A stretch of 64,000 bases of DNA from positions 1 through 64,000 of the IMG/VR virus record IMGVR_UViG_3300042691_039794, one strand, 5' to 3'. The notes beneath the pieces are model-generated. The model worked only from the letters and a program-made list of their open reading frames with translations. It had not been told where the DNA came from and did not search any database. This document shows, one piece after another, positions 26,002-33,602 of the stretch (the first letter of the stretch is position 1; each line of letters starts with the position of its first letter). The DNA comes from a virus. Made by a program: the position numbers and the translations under genes.

Positions 26002-26184
26002 ATGGGATTCAACAAAAGGTTTCTTAAAAAAGAGAATATATTAAAAAACTTACACCACATTATGATCTATCTTGATGCTGATGCTATAATTTGTACTGAC
26101 GAATTCTCAAAGAAAGTTTATCAAGAATTTCAAAATAACCCTAATGAAAAAGATATTATAGATTTTATAAACAAAACAAAATGA
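26002..26184 (+). CDS. Hypothetical protein (60 aa)
   Basis: Small helical protein (MGFNKRFLKKENILKNLHH) located 3 bp after the previous gene and overlapping the next by 4 bp. No motif recognised. Confidence 0.55.
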   Translation: MGFNKRFLKKENILKNLHHIMIYLDADAIICTDEFSKKVYQEFQNNPNEKDIIDFINKTK

Positions 26185-26438
26185 AAAAAGAAACAACTAT
26201 AGAAGTAAATTTAGGCGTGGGGTTAAATATGATTTTTCCATCACCCACAAATATCATATTATCAAGTGATGAAAACATTGAAATTGAGTATGAAAATTAT
26301 TTAAAATTTGTAAAAACACTTAAAGAACCTGATTACAATTATTTGGTGGAAGATATAAATAATAACACTTTAAGAGAAATGACATTTGACGAGTTTGTAT
26401 TGACTCACTATCAAGATAATAATTCAAATATTGATTAA
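26181..26438 (+). CDS. Hypothetical protein (85 aa)
   Basis: Small acidic protein with an initial beta strand (TTIEVNLGVGLNMIF) and helical rest. It lies 2 bp before glutamine synthetase and is therefore almost certainly co-transcribed with it. A regulator of the enzyme is conceivable but only from position. Confidence 0.55.
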   Translation: MKKETTIEVNLGVGLNMIFPSPTNIILSSDENIEIEYENYLKFVKTLKEPDYNYLVEDINNNTLREMTFDEFVLTHYQDNNSNID

Positions 26439-26440
26439 AA

Positions 26441-27568
26441 ATGAAAGTTAAATTAGAATACGTTTGGTTGGATGGATACAAACCTGAACCAAATTTGAGA
26501 AGCAAAGTAAAAATAGTTGAATACGAGAAAGTTAAAAATGCATTTTTGGATGGAAAATTCCCCATATGGAATTTTGACGGATCATCAACTCTCCAAGCTG
26601 AAACAGGTAACTCAGATAGATTATTAAAACCTATAAGACATTATGTTGCTGATGTTACTTCCACAGTTTATGTTTTATGTGAGGTATTAAATCCTGATGG
26701 AACTCCACACGAATCAAACAAAAGATCACAAATTAGTCAAGGATATGAAGATCTTTGGTTTGGGTTTGAACAAGAATATTTCATTCGTGAAGAAATTAAT
26801 GGAAACATATTGGGACACAAAAGAAATATTTTAAAAGGACAGGGTGAATATTATTGTGGTGTTGGACATAACGTGGTAGGTCGTTCATTTGTTGATGAAC
26901 ATTTAAACATGTGTTTGAATTATGGAATTGATATTACCGGTATAAACGCGGAGGTTGCACTTGGTCAGTGGGAGTATCAAGTTTTCTCTCAAGGAAAACA
27001 CAAAGGTGGAGATGATCTTTGGATGACAAGATACTTCTTACTTAAAATTGCAGAAAAATACGGATACCATATCGAACTTCACCCAAAACCATTAACACAC
27101 GGAGAGTGGAATGGATCAGGACTCCACACGAATTTTTCAACTGATAAGATGAGAAATGAAGGGAATGAAGAATATTTTATGGCTTTATTTAACGCATTTG
27201 AGGCTAGACATGATGATCACATCAAGGCATATGGGTCTAACAATAACCTTCGTTTGACTGGACAATACGAAACTCAATCAATCGATAAATTCAGTTGGGG
27301 TGTTTCTGACCGAGGAGCGTCAATTCGAGTACCTCAAGACACCGCTAAAGAATGGAAGGGGTATATTGAGGATCGAAGACCGGGATCAAATGCCGACCCA
27401 TATAAAATCATTCGTGAGATTGTTAACTCATTGGAAACTACTCATCAAATCTATGAAATGAAAAATATGATGAACACATATGTTGATGTAAAACCATTGG
27501 AAGGAAAATATGGGACAAAATCAAACGATGAGTTATTAAGCGAATATAGAGAAGAAGAGGCGGAATAA
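26441..27568 (+). CDS. Type II glutamine synthetase
   Basis: A 375-residue glutamine synthetase (ATP + glutamate + ammonia to glutamine) of the GSII type found in eukaryotes and Bacteroidetes. The early motif WNFDGSST, the metal/glutamate-site motif FGFEQEYF, the GQGEYYCGVG loop, HGEWNGSGLHTNFST (equivalent to the family WNGAGCHTN motif) and RGASIRVP are all intact, so it is probably active. It may boost glutamine for nucleotide synthesis during phage replication. The stop codon overlaps the start of the DUF3310 gene. Confidence 0.95.
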   Translation: MKVKLEYVWLDGYKPEPNLRSKVKIVEYEKVKNAFLDGKFPIWNFDGSSTLQAETGNSDRLLKPIRHYVADVTSTVYVLCEVLNPDGTPHESNKRSQISQGYEDLWFGFEQEYFIREEINGNILGHKRNILKGQGEYYCGVGHNVVGRSFVDEHLNMCLNYGIDITGINAEVALGQWEYQVFSQGKHKGGDDLWMTRYFLLKIAEKYGYHIELHPKPLTHGEWNGSGLHTNFSTDKMRNEGNEEYFMALFNAFEARHDDHIKAYGSNNNLRLTGQYETQSIDKFSWGVSDRGASIRVPQDTAKEWKGYIEDRRPGSNADPYKIIREIVNSLETTHQIYEMKNMMNTYVDVKPLEGKYGTKSNDELLSEYREEEAE

Positions 27569-27786
27569 TGGAACAAGTTAATCACCCACAACATTACGGA
27601 GGAGAAGAAAATATTTATGAGGCAATCAAAGTGATTGATGCTTGGGATTTAGGGTTTAGTTTAGGTAATACAGTAAAATATATTAGTCGTGCAGGAAAAA
27701 AAGGAAAAGATAAAGAACTCGAGGACCTCAGAAAGGCGTTATGGTACCTCCAACACCACATCGAAACGCTCGAAAACAGGATTTGA
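27568..27786 (+). CDS. DUF3310 (SaV-like) protein
   Basis: A 72-residue protein matching DUF3310, a small phage family often fused to or near nucleotide-metabolism genes. Family marks are the N-terminal NHPQHYGG, then EAIKVIDAW and GNTVKYISRAGKKG, and the helix LEDLRKALWYLQHHI. Biochemical role not established. Its start overlaps the glutamine synthetase stop. Confidence 0.88.
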   Translation: MEQVNHPQHYGGEENIYEAIKVIDAWDLGFSLGNTVKYISRAGKKGKDKELEDLRKALWYLQHHIETLENRI

Positions 27787-27832
27787 TCGAGAGATTACAG
27801 TTTTAGACGCACTTACAACGCCAAACGAGTTG

Positions 27833-28078
27833 ATGAGAGAAACTCTTATTAATTTTATGTGGGGGTTTCTTGGAAATTCAATTGTGGTGTTTGTCGCTAA
27901 AGAACTGGACTTTCTAGTTTTAATTAACTATATCGTCTACTACATCCTAATTTCTTATATTGTGAACAGAAAAAAATACGAAACCATGTTAGGAAAATTT
28001 ATTGTGCTTCCTGGCTCGGCAGCGGCAGGTGCTTATACAGGATATAAAGTTGCACAAATGTTAACAGAACTATTATGA
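27833..28078 (+). CDS. Small membrane protein (81 aa)
   Basis: The ATG at 27833 (MRETLINFMWGFLGN) is chosen because an upstream GTG-start extension would overlap the whole 3' end of DUF3310 in another frame. It has two membrane segments (FLGNSIVVFVAKEL and YIVYYILISYIVN) and a Gly/Ala-rich C-terminal helix (GSAAAGAYTGYKVAQ). Holin-like by composition, but unproven. Confidence 0.6.
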   Translation: MRETLINFMWGFLGNSIVVFVAKELDFLVLINYIVYYILISYIVNRKKYETMLGKFIVLPGSAAAGAYTGYKVAQMLTELL

Positions 28079-28224
28079 AAGAAAACTGGAATCCAAACGA
28101 TCATCAAGGTAAATCAAGATTTAGTTTAGAAACAAGTTACAGGATTTTATTTGTTTGTATCATGATTGCATCAATAGTTTGTACATGGGGATTGATTATC
28201 GAATTAATTAAAATTATATTTTAA
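28075..28224 (+). CDS. Small single-helix membrane protein (49 aa)
   Basis: An ORF of 49 residues starting MKENWNPNDHQGKSRF, with one membrane helix near residues 24-44 (LFVCIMIASIVCTWGLII). Overlaps the previous stop in an ATGA. It ends 2 bp before the methyltransferase start. Confidence 0.6.
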   Translation: MKENWNPNDHQGKSRFSLETSYRILFVCIMIASIVCTWGLIIELIKIIF

Positions 28225-28226
28225 CT

Positions 28227-29078
28227 ATGATAGAAACAGGAAAAATTATAAATGGTGATTGTATTGAGGTAATGAAAACATTACCTGAAGGATCAATTGA
28301 TTTAGTGGTTACAAGTTGTCCTTATGGTGTTGGTATTGCATATGATGTACATGAGGATGATGTTGAGTTTGAAGACTATAAAGTATTTAGTCGTAACTGG
28401 TTGACAGAAACATATAGAGTGTTGAAGGATGACGGAAGAATTGCTCTTAACATTCCTTATGAGATCAATCGTCAAAAAAAAGGTGGTCGTATCTTTTTTG
28501 TTTCAGAGATGTGGCAAATTATGAAAGAGATTGGTTATGGGTTCTTTGGTATTGTTGATTTAGAAGAACAATCACCACATAGAAGTAAAACAACAGCTTG
28601 GGGTTCTTGGATGAGCCCATCATCACCTTATATTTATAACCCAAAGGAGTGTGTAATATTAGCATACAAAAACAAACACATTAAAAAAGTAAAAGGACAA
28701 CCTGAGTGGACAGGTGAATTAACAGAAATTGAAAATGAGGATGGAACAAAAAGAAACAAAATCGTCTACGATGAAAACGATAAGAAAGAGTTCATGGAAC
28801 TTGTCTTTGGTCAGTGGAATTATTTTGCTGACACTAAATCTCTCACTAAGGCAACCTTCTCAATGGACATCCCGACCAAAGCGATCAAAATTTTATCATA
28901 TAAGAACGATATAATTTTAGATCCCTTTTGTGGTAGTGGAACATCAATGGTTGCGGCTCAGATATTAGGTCGTAAATGGTTAGGTATTGAACTATCTCAA
29001 AACTATTGTGAAATTGCTCGGGGTAGAGTTGCCTCTTTCATCTTGGATTCAACTCAAAAAGGTTTAGTACTTAATTAG
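28227..29078 (+). CDS. Beta-class DNA methyltransferase with SCPY motif
   Basis: A 283-residue orphan DNA methyltransferase. Motif IV near residue 30 reads TSCPYG, an unusual change from the normal (S/N/D)PPY because the first Pro is Cys. Motif I near residue 231 is the standard DPFCGSGT, and GIELSQNYCEIA follows. The order places it in the beta class (N4-cytosine or N6-adenine). The Cys change could lower activity or simply be tolerated. Its 3' end overlaps the minus-strand DUF192 gene by 15 bp. Confidence 0.87.
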   Translation: MIETGKIINGDCIEVMKTLPEGSIDLVVTSCPYGVGIAYDVHEDDVEFEDYKVFSRNWLTETYRVLKDDGRIALNIPYEINRQKKGGRIFFVSEMWQIMKEIGYGFFGIVDLEEQSPHRSKTTAWGSWMSPSSPYIYNPKECVILAYKNKHIKKVKGQPEWTGELTEIENEDGTKRNKIVYDENDKKEFMELVFGQWNYFADTKSLTKATFSMDIPTKAIKILSYKNDIILDPFCGSGTSMVAAQILGRKWLGIELSQNYCEIARGRVASFILDSTQKGLVLN

Positions 29079-29420
29079 AACTTCGTCCCCTTCACTTAGG
29101 TTATATTTTTTACAATCACCAGATGGTAATTCTAAAACTAAATTACCATCTCCTTCGAATCGAGGACAGTCATTACTATCCGATTCATTACAAGGTTTAC
29201 AATCATGGTGTATTTTTGATATTCGATTGTTTTTTATAAAAATAATATCCAAAGGAGTGATACAATTTTTCATCCAAAAATTGTGAGTACCCTCACCCAT
29301 CATAAAAAGTAAACCATCAAAATTGTGATTAAACTTTTTACCCATCATTCCCGAATTAATATCTTTTTGTGAAATCAAACATTTCACGTTATAAAAGTTA
29401 TCGTTTATCATTACTCTCAT
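29064..29420 (-). CDS. DUF192 family protein
   Basis: A 118-residue protein of DUF192, a small beta fold often found exported or in phages, function unknown. The family core GLLFMMGEGTHNFWMKNCI and PLDIIFIKNN are clear. The chosen ATG at 29420 leaves a symmetrical promoter-like element between it and the divergent Nudix gene; longer start options would cover that element. Confidence 0.85.
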   Translation of the reverse strand: MRVMINDNFYNVKCLISQKDINSGMMGKKFNHNFDGLLFMMGEGTHNFWMKNCITPLDIIFIKNNRISKIHHDCKPCNESDSNDCPRFEGDGNLVLELPSGDCKKYNLSEGDEVLIKY

Positions 29421-29435
29421 ATTTATAAATATATC
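29421..29435. promoter_or_regulatory. Symmetrical ATATTTATAAAT-type divergent promoter
   Basis: The 15 bp between the divergent DUF192 and Nudix start codons read ATTTATAAATATATC and contain TATAAATA on the plus strand (29424-29431) and a near copy on the minus strand. The ATG at 29436 is 4 bp from the element, so a leaderless mRNA is implied. Confidence 0.5.
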
Positions 29436-29858
29436 ATGAAAACATTTAAAAGATCTTCGGGTGTTCTTGTAAAAAAAGGTAATCAAGTTTTACTATGTAA
29501 AAGGGCGCCAAATCAAAATTTTGAAAGGAAATGGTCAATTCCTATGGGAGGTATTGAAGGAGATGAAACCCCAATAAATGCCGCTCATAGAGAATTTTTT
29601 GAAGAAACAAATTTAAAAATAGATGATGATTTGAAACTAGTCGGATTCATCAACAAATATATAAAAGAATCAAAAACTAAAAGAGGTATTGTTTACGTTT
29701 ATCTTTTAGAAAGTGATGACGATGAATTCTTACCTGATTTAGAAAACGCTAAAGATGGGCATGAACATACAGAATGTAAGTATTTTGACAAAAATGAAAT
29801 GCCTTTGGATGAAAAAAATGAAGATTTAATTAAAATTATTGAAAAAATATTGAAATAA
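29436..29858 (+). CDS. Nudix hydrolase
   Basis: A 140-residue Nudix hydrolase, an enzyme class that cleaves nucleoside diphosphates linked to another group. The Nudix box GGIEGDETPINAAHREFFEE followed by TNL fits the consensus, with Asn in place of the usual Gly near its end. The start follows a 15-bp divergent promoter. The substrate could be damaged nucleotides, capped RNA or a sugar nucleotide. Confidence 0.92.
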   Translation: MKTFKRSSGVLVKKGNQVLLCKRAPNQNFERKWSIPMGGIEGDETPINAAHREFFEETNLKIDDDLKLVGFINKYIKESKTKRGIVYVYLLESDDDEFLPDLENAKDGHEHTECKYFDKNEMPLDEKNEDLIKIIEKILK

Positions 29859-29864
29859 TTTTTG

Positions 29865-29872
29865 TATCTTTG
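29865..29872 (+). promoter_or_regulatory. Bacteroidetes -7 element, leaderless spacing
   Basis: TATCTTTG just after the Nudix stop and exactly 4 bp before the ATG at 29877. Confidence 0.65.
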
Positions 29873-29876
29873 TTTT

Positions 29877-30071
29877 ATGAGAACAATATCCTTAAACATT
29901 GTGGTTAATTCACACTTGAGTGACTCCTTGATTGAAGTCACTTTTAATCCTGAACTCGCTAAAGACAGAATCAGATTTGTTAAAATATTAATAAATCGTT
30001 ATCCTAACCTTGATCAAAGAATTAGTGAAGAAACCCTTAACAAAATTTGGGAAGAAGAAATTGGTTTCTAA
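29877..30071 (+). CDS. Hypothetical protein (64 aa)
   Basis: The start is set at the ATG at 29877 (MRTISLNIVVNSH) because upstream in-frame codons would run through the -7 promoter box. The protein has a beta-rich N-terminus and a helical C-terminus (EETLNKIWEEEIGF). Not recognised. Likely translated from a leaderless mRNA. Confidence 0.65.
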   Translation: MRTISLNIVVNSHLSDSLIEVTFNPELAKDRIRFVKILINRYPNLDQRISEETLNKIWEEEIGF

Positions 30072-30118
30072 TTTGTAAAAAATGTTCATAAATAGTTTTT
30101 TATTTCAGAATTTTCAAT

Positions 30119-30126
30119 TACCTTTG
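30119..30126 (+). promoter_or_regulatory. Bacteroidetes -7 element, leaderless spacing
   Basis: TACCTTTG exactly 4 bp before the ATG at 30131, in a 59-bp gap. Confidence 0.6.
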
Positions 30127-30130
30127 TTAT

Positions 30131-30406
30131 ATGAATAAGACAGGATACAAGATAAAAATAATGAATGAAAAGTTCGGAGATTTGATCAACGAAACATTTG
30201 TTGATCAAACACAGTTTAAGTTATTTTTGAAGATGGTGCACGCAAGTGTTGAACTTAAAGAAGATTTGACTTTTTTCAACGGGGAAACTTTCTATGTTCA
30301 CATACCCTATAAAGTTTTGAGTGATTCTGTAATTGTTACAAAAGTTTTAGAACTCAATTTGAATGAACAAGTTAGAAGTAAAATCGAAGCTCTTGTTACA
30401 GTTTAG
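30131..30406 (+). CDS. Hypothetical protein (91 aa)
   Basis: Unrecognised small alpha/beta protein (KTGYKIKIMNEKFGDLINET; FNGETFYVHIPYKVL). A single-gene unit between a -7 promoter and a structured terminator region. Confidence 0.65.
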   Translation: MNKTGYKIKIMNEKFGDLINETFVDQTQFKLFLKMVHASVELKEDLTFFNGETFYVHIPYKVLSDSVIVTKVLELNLNEQVRSKIEALVTV

Positions 30407-30492
30407 TTTCTTTGTTTGAGTTAAAAACAAAGTGGTGGAGTCGATCCATTTTGGACGACCTTATAGAAAAGGTGAATCAGTTCACCTTTTTT
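30407..30492 (+). ncRNA. Structured 3' RNA with perfect terminator
   Basis: The region after the gene at 30131 folds into at least three helices. CTTTGTTT (30410-30417) pairs perfectly with AAACAAAG (30425-30432). TCG-A-TCCA (30441-30448) pairs with TGGA-CGA. AAAAGGTGAA (30467-30476) pairs perfectly with TTCACCTTTT (30481-30490) as the terminator. Two helices beyond the terminator suggest a processed small RNA or a protective 3' UTR. Confidence 0.55.
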
Positions 30493-30500
30493 AATTTAAG

Positions 30501-30512
30501 ATATTTATAATA
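30501..30512 (+). promoter_or_regulatory. Late-type promoter candidate
   Basis: ATATTTATAATA right after a terminator and 2 bp before the ATG at 30515. Confidence 0.45.
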
Positions 30513-30514
30513 GT

Positions 30515-31774
30515 ATGAAAAAAGTTGTTATATCACAAAATCAAGCAAGTTTCATTTCCAAAGTTTTTTTAAATGAGGCATTAGGGGTACCACAATCTAT
30601 TTTAGATTCGGGTGAAAAATTATATGATCAGATTTTAACCAATTTGAAATCTATTACGGAAAAAGAAGAAGAGTATGAATTTACAGGTAACCTTGACTTT
30701 GAGATTGGAGATAAAAAAAAGAAAAAAATAACTTCATACGAATTGACAGTCAGGACAGAAACATTTGAAAATTACAATGAAAAACCTCAAGTAATCTCAA
30801 TGGCAGTTGGAACGAATTTTGCATTCGACAGAACATTACTTAAAAAAGTAACAGAACCATCTACCGAGTTACACATGTCAATTACCTTTGCAGTTTCAGA
30901 AGATTGGGAACCAAACGAGTTATATGAATTTTTTCAAAATCATAAAGTCGAACAAACGGCATCTTTAGCACACGAAATAAAACATATGTATGACAAACAA
31001 GTTAGACCAACAGCTATGGTTGGTCATGACGCAGAATATCAAGCAACACAACACAAAGATAGTTTCGGAATACCAATAATTGATCATGAATTTTTTAGAA
31101 ACATGTATTTTGTTGCTGTTGCAGAAAACTTAGTAAGAACAACGGAAATTGCATCACAAATGAAATCATTGAATGTAACAAAGAAAAATTTTGAAAATTT
31201 TCTAAAAAATGAAAGAACCTACAAAGAATTGGTAGGAATCAAAAATTTTACTTTTGATTATTTTATTTCGGAACTAAAAAACCAAATGAATAGAGTAGAC
31301 GCTTTATTAGATTACATCGGAGAAAATCCAAATAAAATGACAGAAGACGAAAAAATCAAATCGGTTTTGGAAGTTGTATATATTTCAATCGTTAACAATA
31401 GGTTAAAATTTTTTATGGATATGACATCTAGACCTGCCGATAATTTTTTAAGATTCGGACAACAATTAGGGGCTTTACCTAGTTTTATGGGAAAAGATGT
31501 CACCCAATTAGAAAAAGTTGACGAAGTAAGAGAAAATTTTTTAAAATTTACCACAAGATTTCAAAAAGATCCGATCAAATTTTTTCAGTATGAATGTAAA
31601 AAATTTAATTTTGTTGCAGACAAACTTATTAGAAAAATAATTAAACTTTACGACATGGCAAATGACGATGAGACCCAAGTTACGGAATCAATTCAAAATT
31701 GGGATCTCCACCAAAAACTTATGGAAAAAAAATATGGTAAAAGAAAAATACACACAAAATATCTTTATAAATAA
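30515..31774 (+). CDS. Zincin-like protein with capsid-targeting-like N-terminus
   Basis: A 419-residue protein. The N-terminus (VVISQNQASFISKVFLNEAL) is a helix ending LNE|A, like T4 capsid-targeting peptides cut after (L/I)xE. The centre contains SLAHEIKHMYD, a zinc-protease HExxH motif (His153, Glu154, His157), followed by HDAEYQA which may give the third ligand. A protease packaged in the head and injected with DNA, or a structural relic of one, are both possible. Its 3' end overlaps the RlpA-like gene by 41 bp. Confidence 0.75.
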   Translation: MKKVVISQNQASFISKVFLNEALGVPQSILDSGEKLYDQILTNLKSITEKEEEYEFTGNLDFEIGDKKKKKITSYELTVRTETFENYNEKPQVISMAVGTNFAFDRTLLKKVTEPSTELHMSITFAVSEDWEPNELYEFFQNHKVEQTASLAHEIKHMYDKQVRPTAMVGHDAEYQATQHKDSFGIPIIDHEFFRNMYFVAVAENLVRTTEIASQMKSLNVTKKNFENFLKNERTYKELVGIKNFTFDYFISELKNQMNRVDALLDYIGENPNKMTEDEKIKSVLEVVYISIVNNRLKFFMDMTSRPADNFLRFGQQLGALPSFMGKDVTQLEKVDEVRENFLKFTTRFQKDPIKFFQYECKKFNFVADKLIRKIIKLYDMANDDETQVTESIQNWDLHQKLMEKKYGKRKIHTKYLYK

Positions 31775-32135
31775 AATAACAGTTTTTTTATTTTTATTAC
31801 TTTTTACATCAGTAACTCCATCAACGAAAGAATACAAAGGAATTGCTTCTTACTATGGAAAAACTTGGACTGGTAGATTAACTTCTTCGGGAGAAAAATT
31901 TTATGCCGACAGTTTAACTGCCGCACATAAAACATTCAAATTTGGCACAATTTTGAAAGTAACAAATACAATAAATGATTCTGTTAGATATGTAAAAGTT
32001 AATGATAGATTACCTAAAAGTTCTAAATTTATTATTGATCTTAGTTATGGAACTGCAAAACAACTTAACTTTCTTAAACGAGGAGTAATCCCTGTTGTTT
32101 TAGTTCCTGTCGACACCGTAAAAATCATAAAATAA
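31734..32135 (+). CDS. RlpA-like double-psi beta-barrel protein
   Basis: A 133-residue exported or membrane-anchored protein. The start at 31734 gives a basic N-terminus and a hydrophobic signal/anchor (TVFLFLLLFTSV). The rest is an RlpA-type domain: GIASYYGKTWTGRLTSSGE, LTAAHKTFKFGT, VKVNDRLP and IDLSYGTAKQL align with the family landmarks, including the catalytic Asp region. RlpA proteins are peptidoglycan lytic transglycosylases or glycan binders. It could contribute to lysis or to DNA entry. Confidence 0.85.
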   Translation: MVKEKYTQNIFINKITVFLFLLLFTSVTPSTKEYKGIASYYGKTWTGRLTSSGEKFYADSLTAAHKTFKFGTILKVTNTINDSVRYVKVNDRLPKSSKFIIDLSYGTAKQLNFLKRGVIPVVLVPVDTVKIIK

Positions 32136-32159
32136 TTTTCCCAACCCAATTTAATTTCC

Positions 32160-32167
32160 TATCTTTG
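32160..32167 (+). promoter_or_regulatory. Bacteroidetes -7 element, leaderless spacing
   Basis: TATCTTTG exactly 4 bp before the ATG at 32172, heading a run of small genes. Confidence 0.65.
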
Positions 32168-32171
32168 TTTC

Positions 32172-32405
32172 ATGTGGACAACTAAAGAAACAAAAAGAGA
32201 ATATCGTGGGGTAACAATATGGAAGTTTGAAGGATCAAAAGTTAAAGACTCCTTCAGACGTGGAGACCCACGCACATTTCAAAAAGACGATAAGAGGTTT
32301 ACAAAATGGCATTCTTATCAGGTTGAGCTATTTGGTATTAAATACGAATCAGAATTGTTAAGAGACGTAAAAAAGTATATTGATTCAATCTTTGATAAAA
32401 TATGA
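32172..32405 (+). CDS. Hypothetical protein (77 aa)
   Basis: Unrecognised basic protein (REYRGVTIWKFEGSKVKDSF; WHSYQVELFGIKYES). The strand-loop-strand-helix layout suggests a small nucleic-acid-binding fold, but this is a guess. First gene of an early-type operon; overlaps the next by 4 bp. Confidence 0.65.
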   Translation: MWTTKETKREYRGVTIWKFEGSKVKDSFRRGDPRTFQKDDKRFTKWHSYQVELFGIKYESELLRDVKKYIDSIFDKI

Positions 32406-32584
32406 AAAAACCTTGTAAGGAATGTCCACATGTAATTCGTAATCGTCATAATGATATGATTGTAGAGTTCGGTAAGAGAAGTGGAAAGAAACACAACTGT
32501 CACATGACAGAAGGGGTAAAAGATTTATGGAATGTTACAGATAAAAAATTAGAATGTTATGGATCAAGAAATGAAAAAGTTTAG
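32402..32584 (+). CDS. Cys/His-rich small protein, DUF6283-like
   Basis: A 60-residue protein with PCKECPH at the start, NCHM in the middle and CYGS near the end. The pattern PCxxCP...CH...C.G resembles DUF6283-type small zinc proteins of phages. Function unknown. Confidence 0.65.
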   Translation: MKKPCKECPHVIRNRHNDMIVEFGKRSGKKHNCHMTEGVKDLWNVTDKKLECYGSRNEKV

Positions 32585-32765
32585 ATTACCAAGAAAAACA
32601 AAAAAGAAACTAGAAAAAGATTTTTACACTTATCCAAAAAGTGAACAAAACACTTATTTAGTTGCTTGGCCATCAAAATACGAGGAAGATTATATTGCAT
32701 ATAAAAAAGGATTGTTAAGAGGTTTAAAAGAAGAATCAAAAAAAAGATTAAAAGATGAAAGATAG
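32571..32765 (+). CDS. Hypothetical basic protein (64 aa)
   Basis: Starts at ATG 32571 (MKKFRLPRKTKKKLEKDF); an alternative ATG is at 32559. Rich in Lys and aromatic residues with a helical C-terminus (GLLRGLKEESKKRLKDE). It overlaps both neighbours. Not recognised. Confidence 0.6.
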   Translation: MKKFRLPRKTKKKLEKDFYTYPKSEQNTYLVAWPSKYEEDYIAYKKGLLRGLKEESKKRLKDER

Positions 32766-32976
32766 AGAGATGATTTACGGAGTTTGTGATAAGACAGGAT
32801 CTTGTGATTCTTATTTTGGTTTTTTTAAGACCAGAGAGGGTGCAGAACATGAAGTTGAAATCCAAGCCAAAAGACTCAAAGAAGATTTGGGTATGATGGA
32901 TATTGAAATAAAATCAGATAGGGCAATTTCTCAAGGTAAGTTAGTTATTGTAATCCACCAATATGTTTTGAGATGA
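32755..32976 (+). CDS. Small protein, paralogue of gene at 36810
   Basis: A 73-residue protein whose IYGVCDKTGSCDSYFGFFK, central helix and IVIHQYVLR match the protein at 36810 (IYGVYDKT..CDDYFGYFK ... IIIHPILVR). The shared fold looks like beta-beta-alpha-beta. Duplicate small phage genes often have related roles, but the role is unknown. Confidence 0.7.
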   Translation: MKDREMIYGVCDKTGSCDSYFGFFKTREGAEHEVEIQAKRLKEDLGMMDIEIKSDRAISQGKLVIVIHQYVLR

Positions 32977-33128
32977 TCAACCCAACAGGAAAAAAATTAG
33001 AGAAACTTTTATTTGGAATGTTTAACGACAGAGTTGAAAGTGATACTATTTCATACGAGAATGAGATTAAATCAAACATCAACACATCCCTTAGTAATTT
33101 ACTAGAAAAACTTAATAACGAAGCATAA
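32973..33128 (+). CDS. Hypothetical protein (51 aa)
   Basis: A 51-residue helical ORF (MINPTGKKLEKLLFGMFNDR) with ATGA overlap upstream and TAATG overlap downstream, which supports coupled translation. No family recognised. Confidence 0.6.
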   Translation: MINPTGKKLEKLLFGMFNDRVESDTISYENEIKSNINTSLSNLLEKLNNEA

Positions 33129-33370
33129 TGAATGACTACCAACAAAGATTGATAAACGAAATGTTATCAAAATTATTAGAAGCTAGAAGTTATATTAATA
33201 TTAGTATTGTATTAACAATATTATTTTTATTAGAGTTTGTTTTAGTTTTACTTGGTTATGGTAAGTTTGATTTTTTCTACTTCTCAATATTAATTGTTAC
33301 CTTTGTTGGTAACACACATATGAATAGAAAACACAAAATCGCAATGAAAGAATATGAAAACACTATCTAG
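33128..33370 (+). CDS. Two-helix membrane protein (80 aa)
   Basis: Cytoplasmic helix (YQQRLINEMLSKLLEARSY) followed by two membrane helices at about residues 23-45 and 48-65. The layout and the INEM sequence recall the protein at 43072, so the two may be paralogues. Overlaps the lipoprotein gene by 17 bp. Confidence 0.65.
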   Translation: MNDYQQRLINEMLSKLLEARSYINISIVLTILFLLEFVLVLLGYGKFDFFYFSILIVTFVGNTHMNRKHKIAMKEYENTI

Positions 33371-33602
33371 AATTATTTTATTACTACTATTATCTTTTTC
33401 ATGTACGAAAAAAGAATATAGATACGAAATACACGGTAAAATATATGTACCTACTAGTGGATTAAGTGGTTTACATGATGCCGTTTGGTACGCTGACAGC
33501 ATTGATTACAGTGGGGATACTTTATTTTACATAAACAGTAATGGTGCCCGAGTGAATATAAGACCACCATATAAGTTAATTGACCATAAAAAGAAAAAAT
33601 GA
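33354..33602 (+). CDS. Lipoprotein (82 aa)
   Basis: A lipoprotein signal with lipobox LSFSC (Cys17) then a short beta-rich domain (YEIHGKIYVPTSGLSG; DSGDT-like YSGDTLFYINSNGARV). Probably anchored in the outer membrane or inner leaflet. Phage lipoproteins can block superinfection, but no evidence decides that here. Confidence 0.7.
   Translation: MKTLSRIILLLLLSFSCTKKEYRYEIHGKIYVPTSGLSGLHDAVWYADSIDYSGDTLFYINSNGARVNIRPPYKLIDHKKKK

Noticed and set aside
27689-27832. Long upstream extension of the membrane protein at 27833
   Set aside because: The added residues overlap the DUF3310 gene in another frame and read as low-quality Lys/Ser/Thr sequence. The ATG at 27833 gives a clean small membrane protein.
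31765-31772. Exact TATAAATA near the end of the gene at 30515
   Set aside because: It is inside the coding sequence of the RlpA-like gene, downstream of that gene's start, so it is unlikely to be its promoter.
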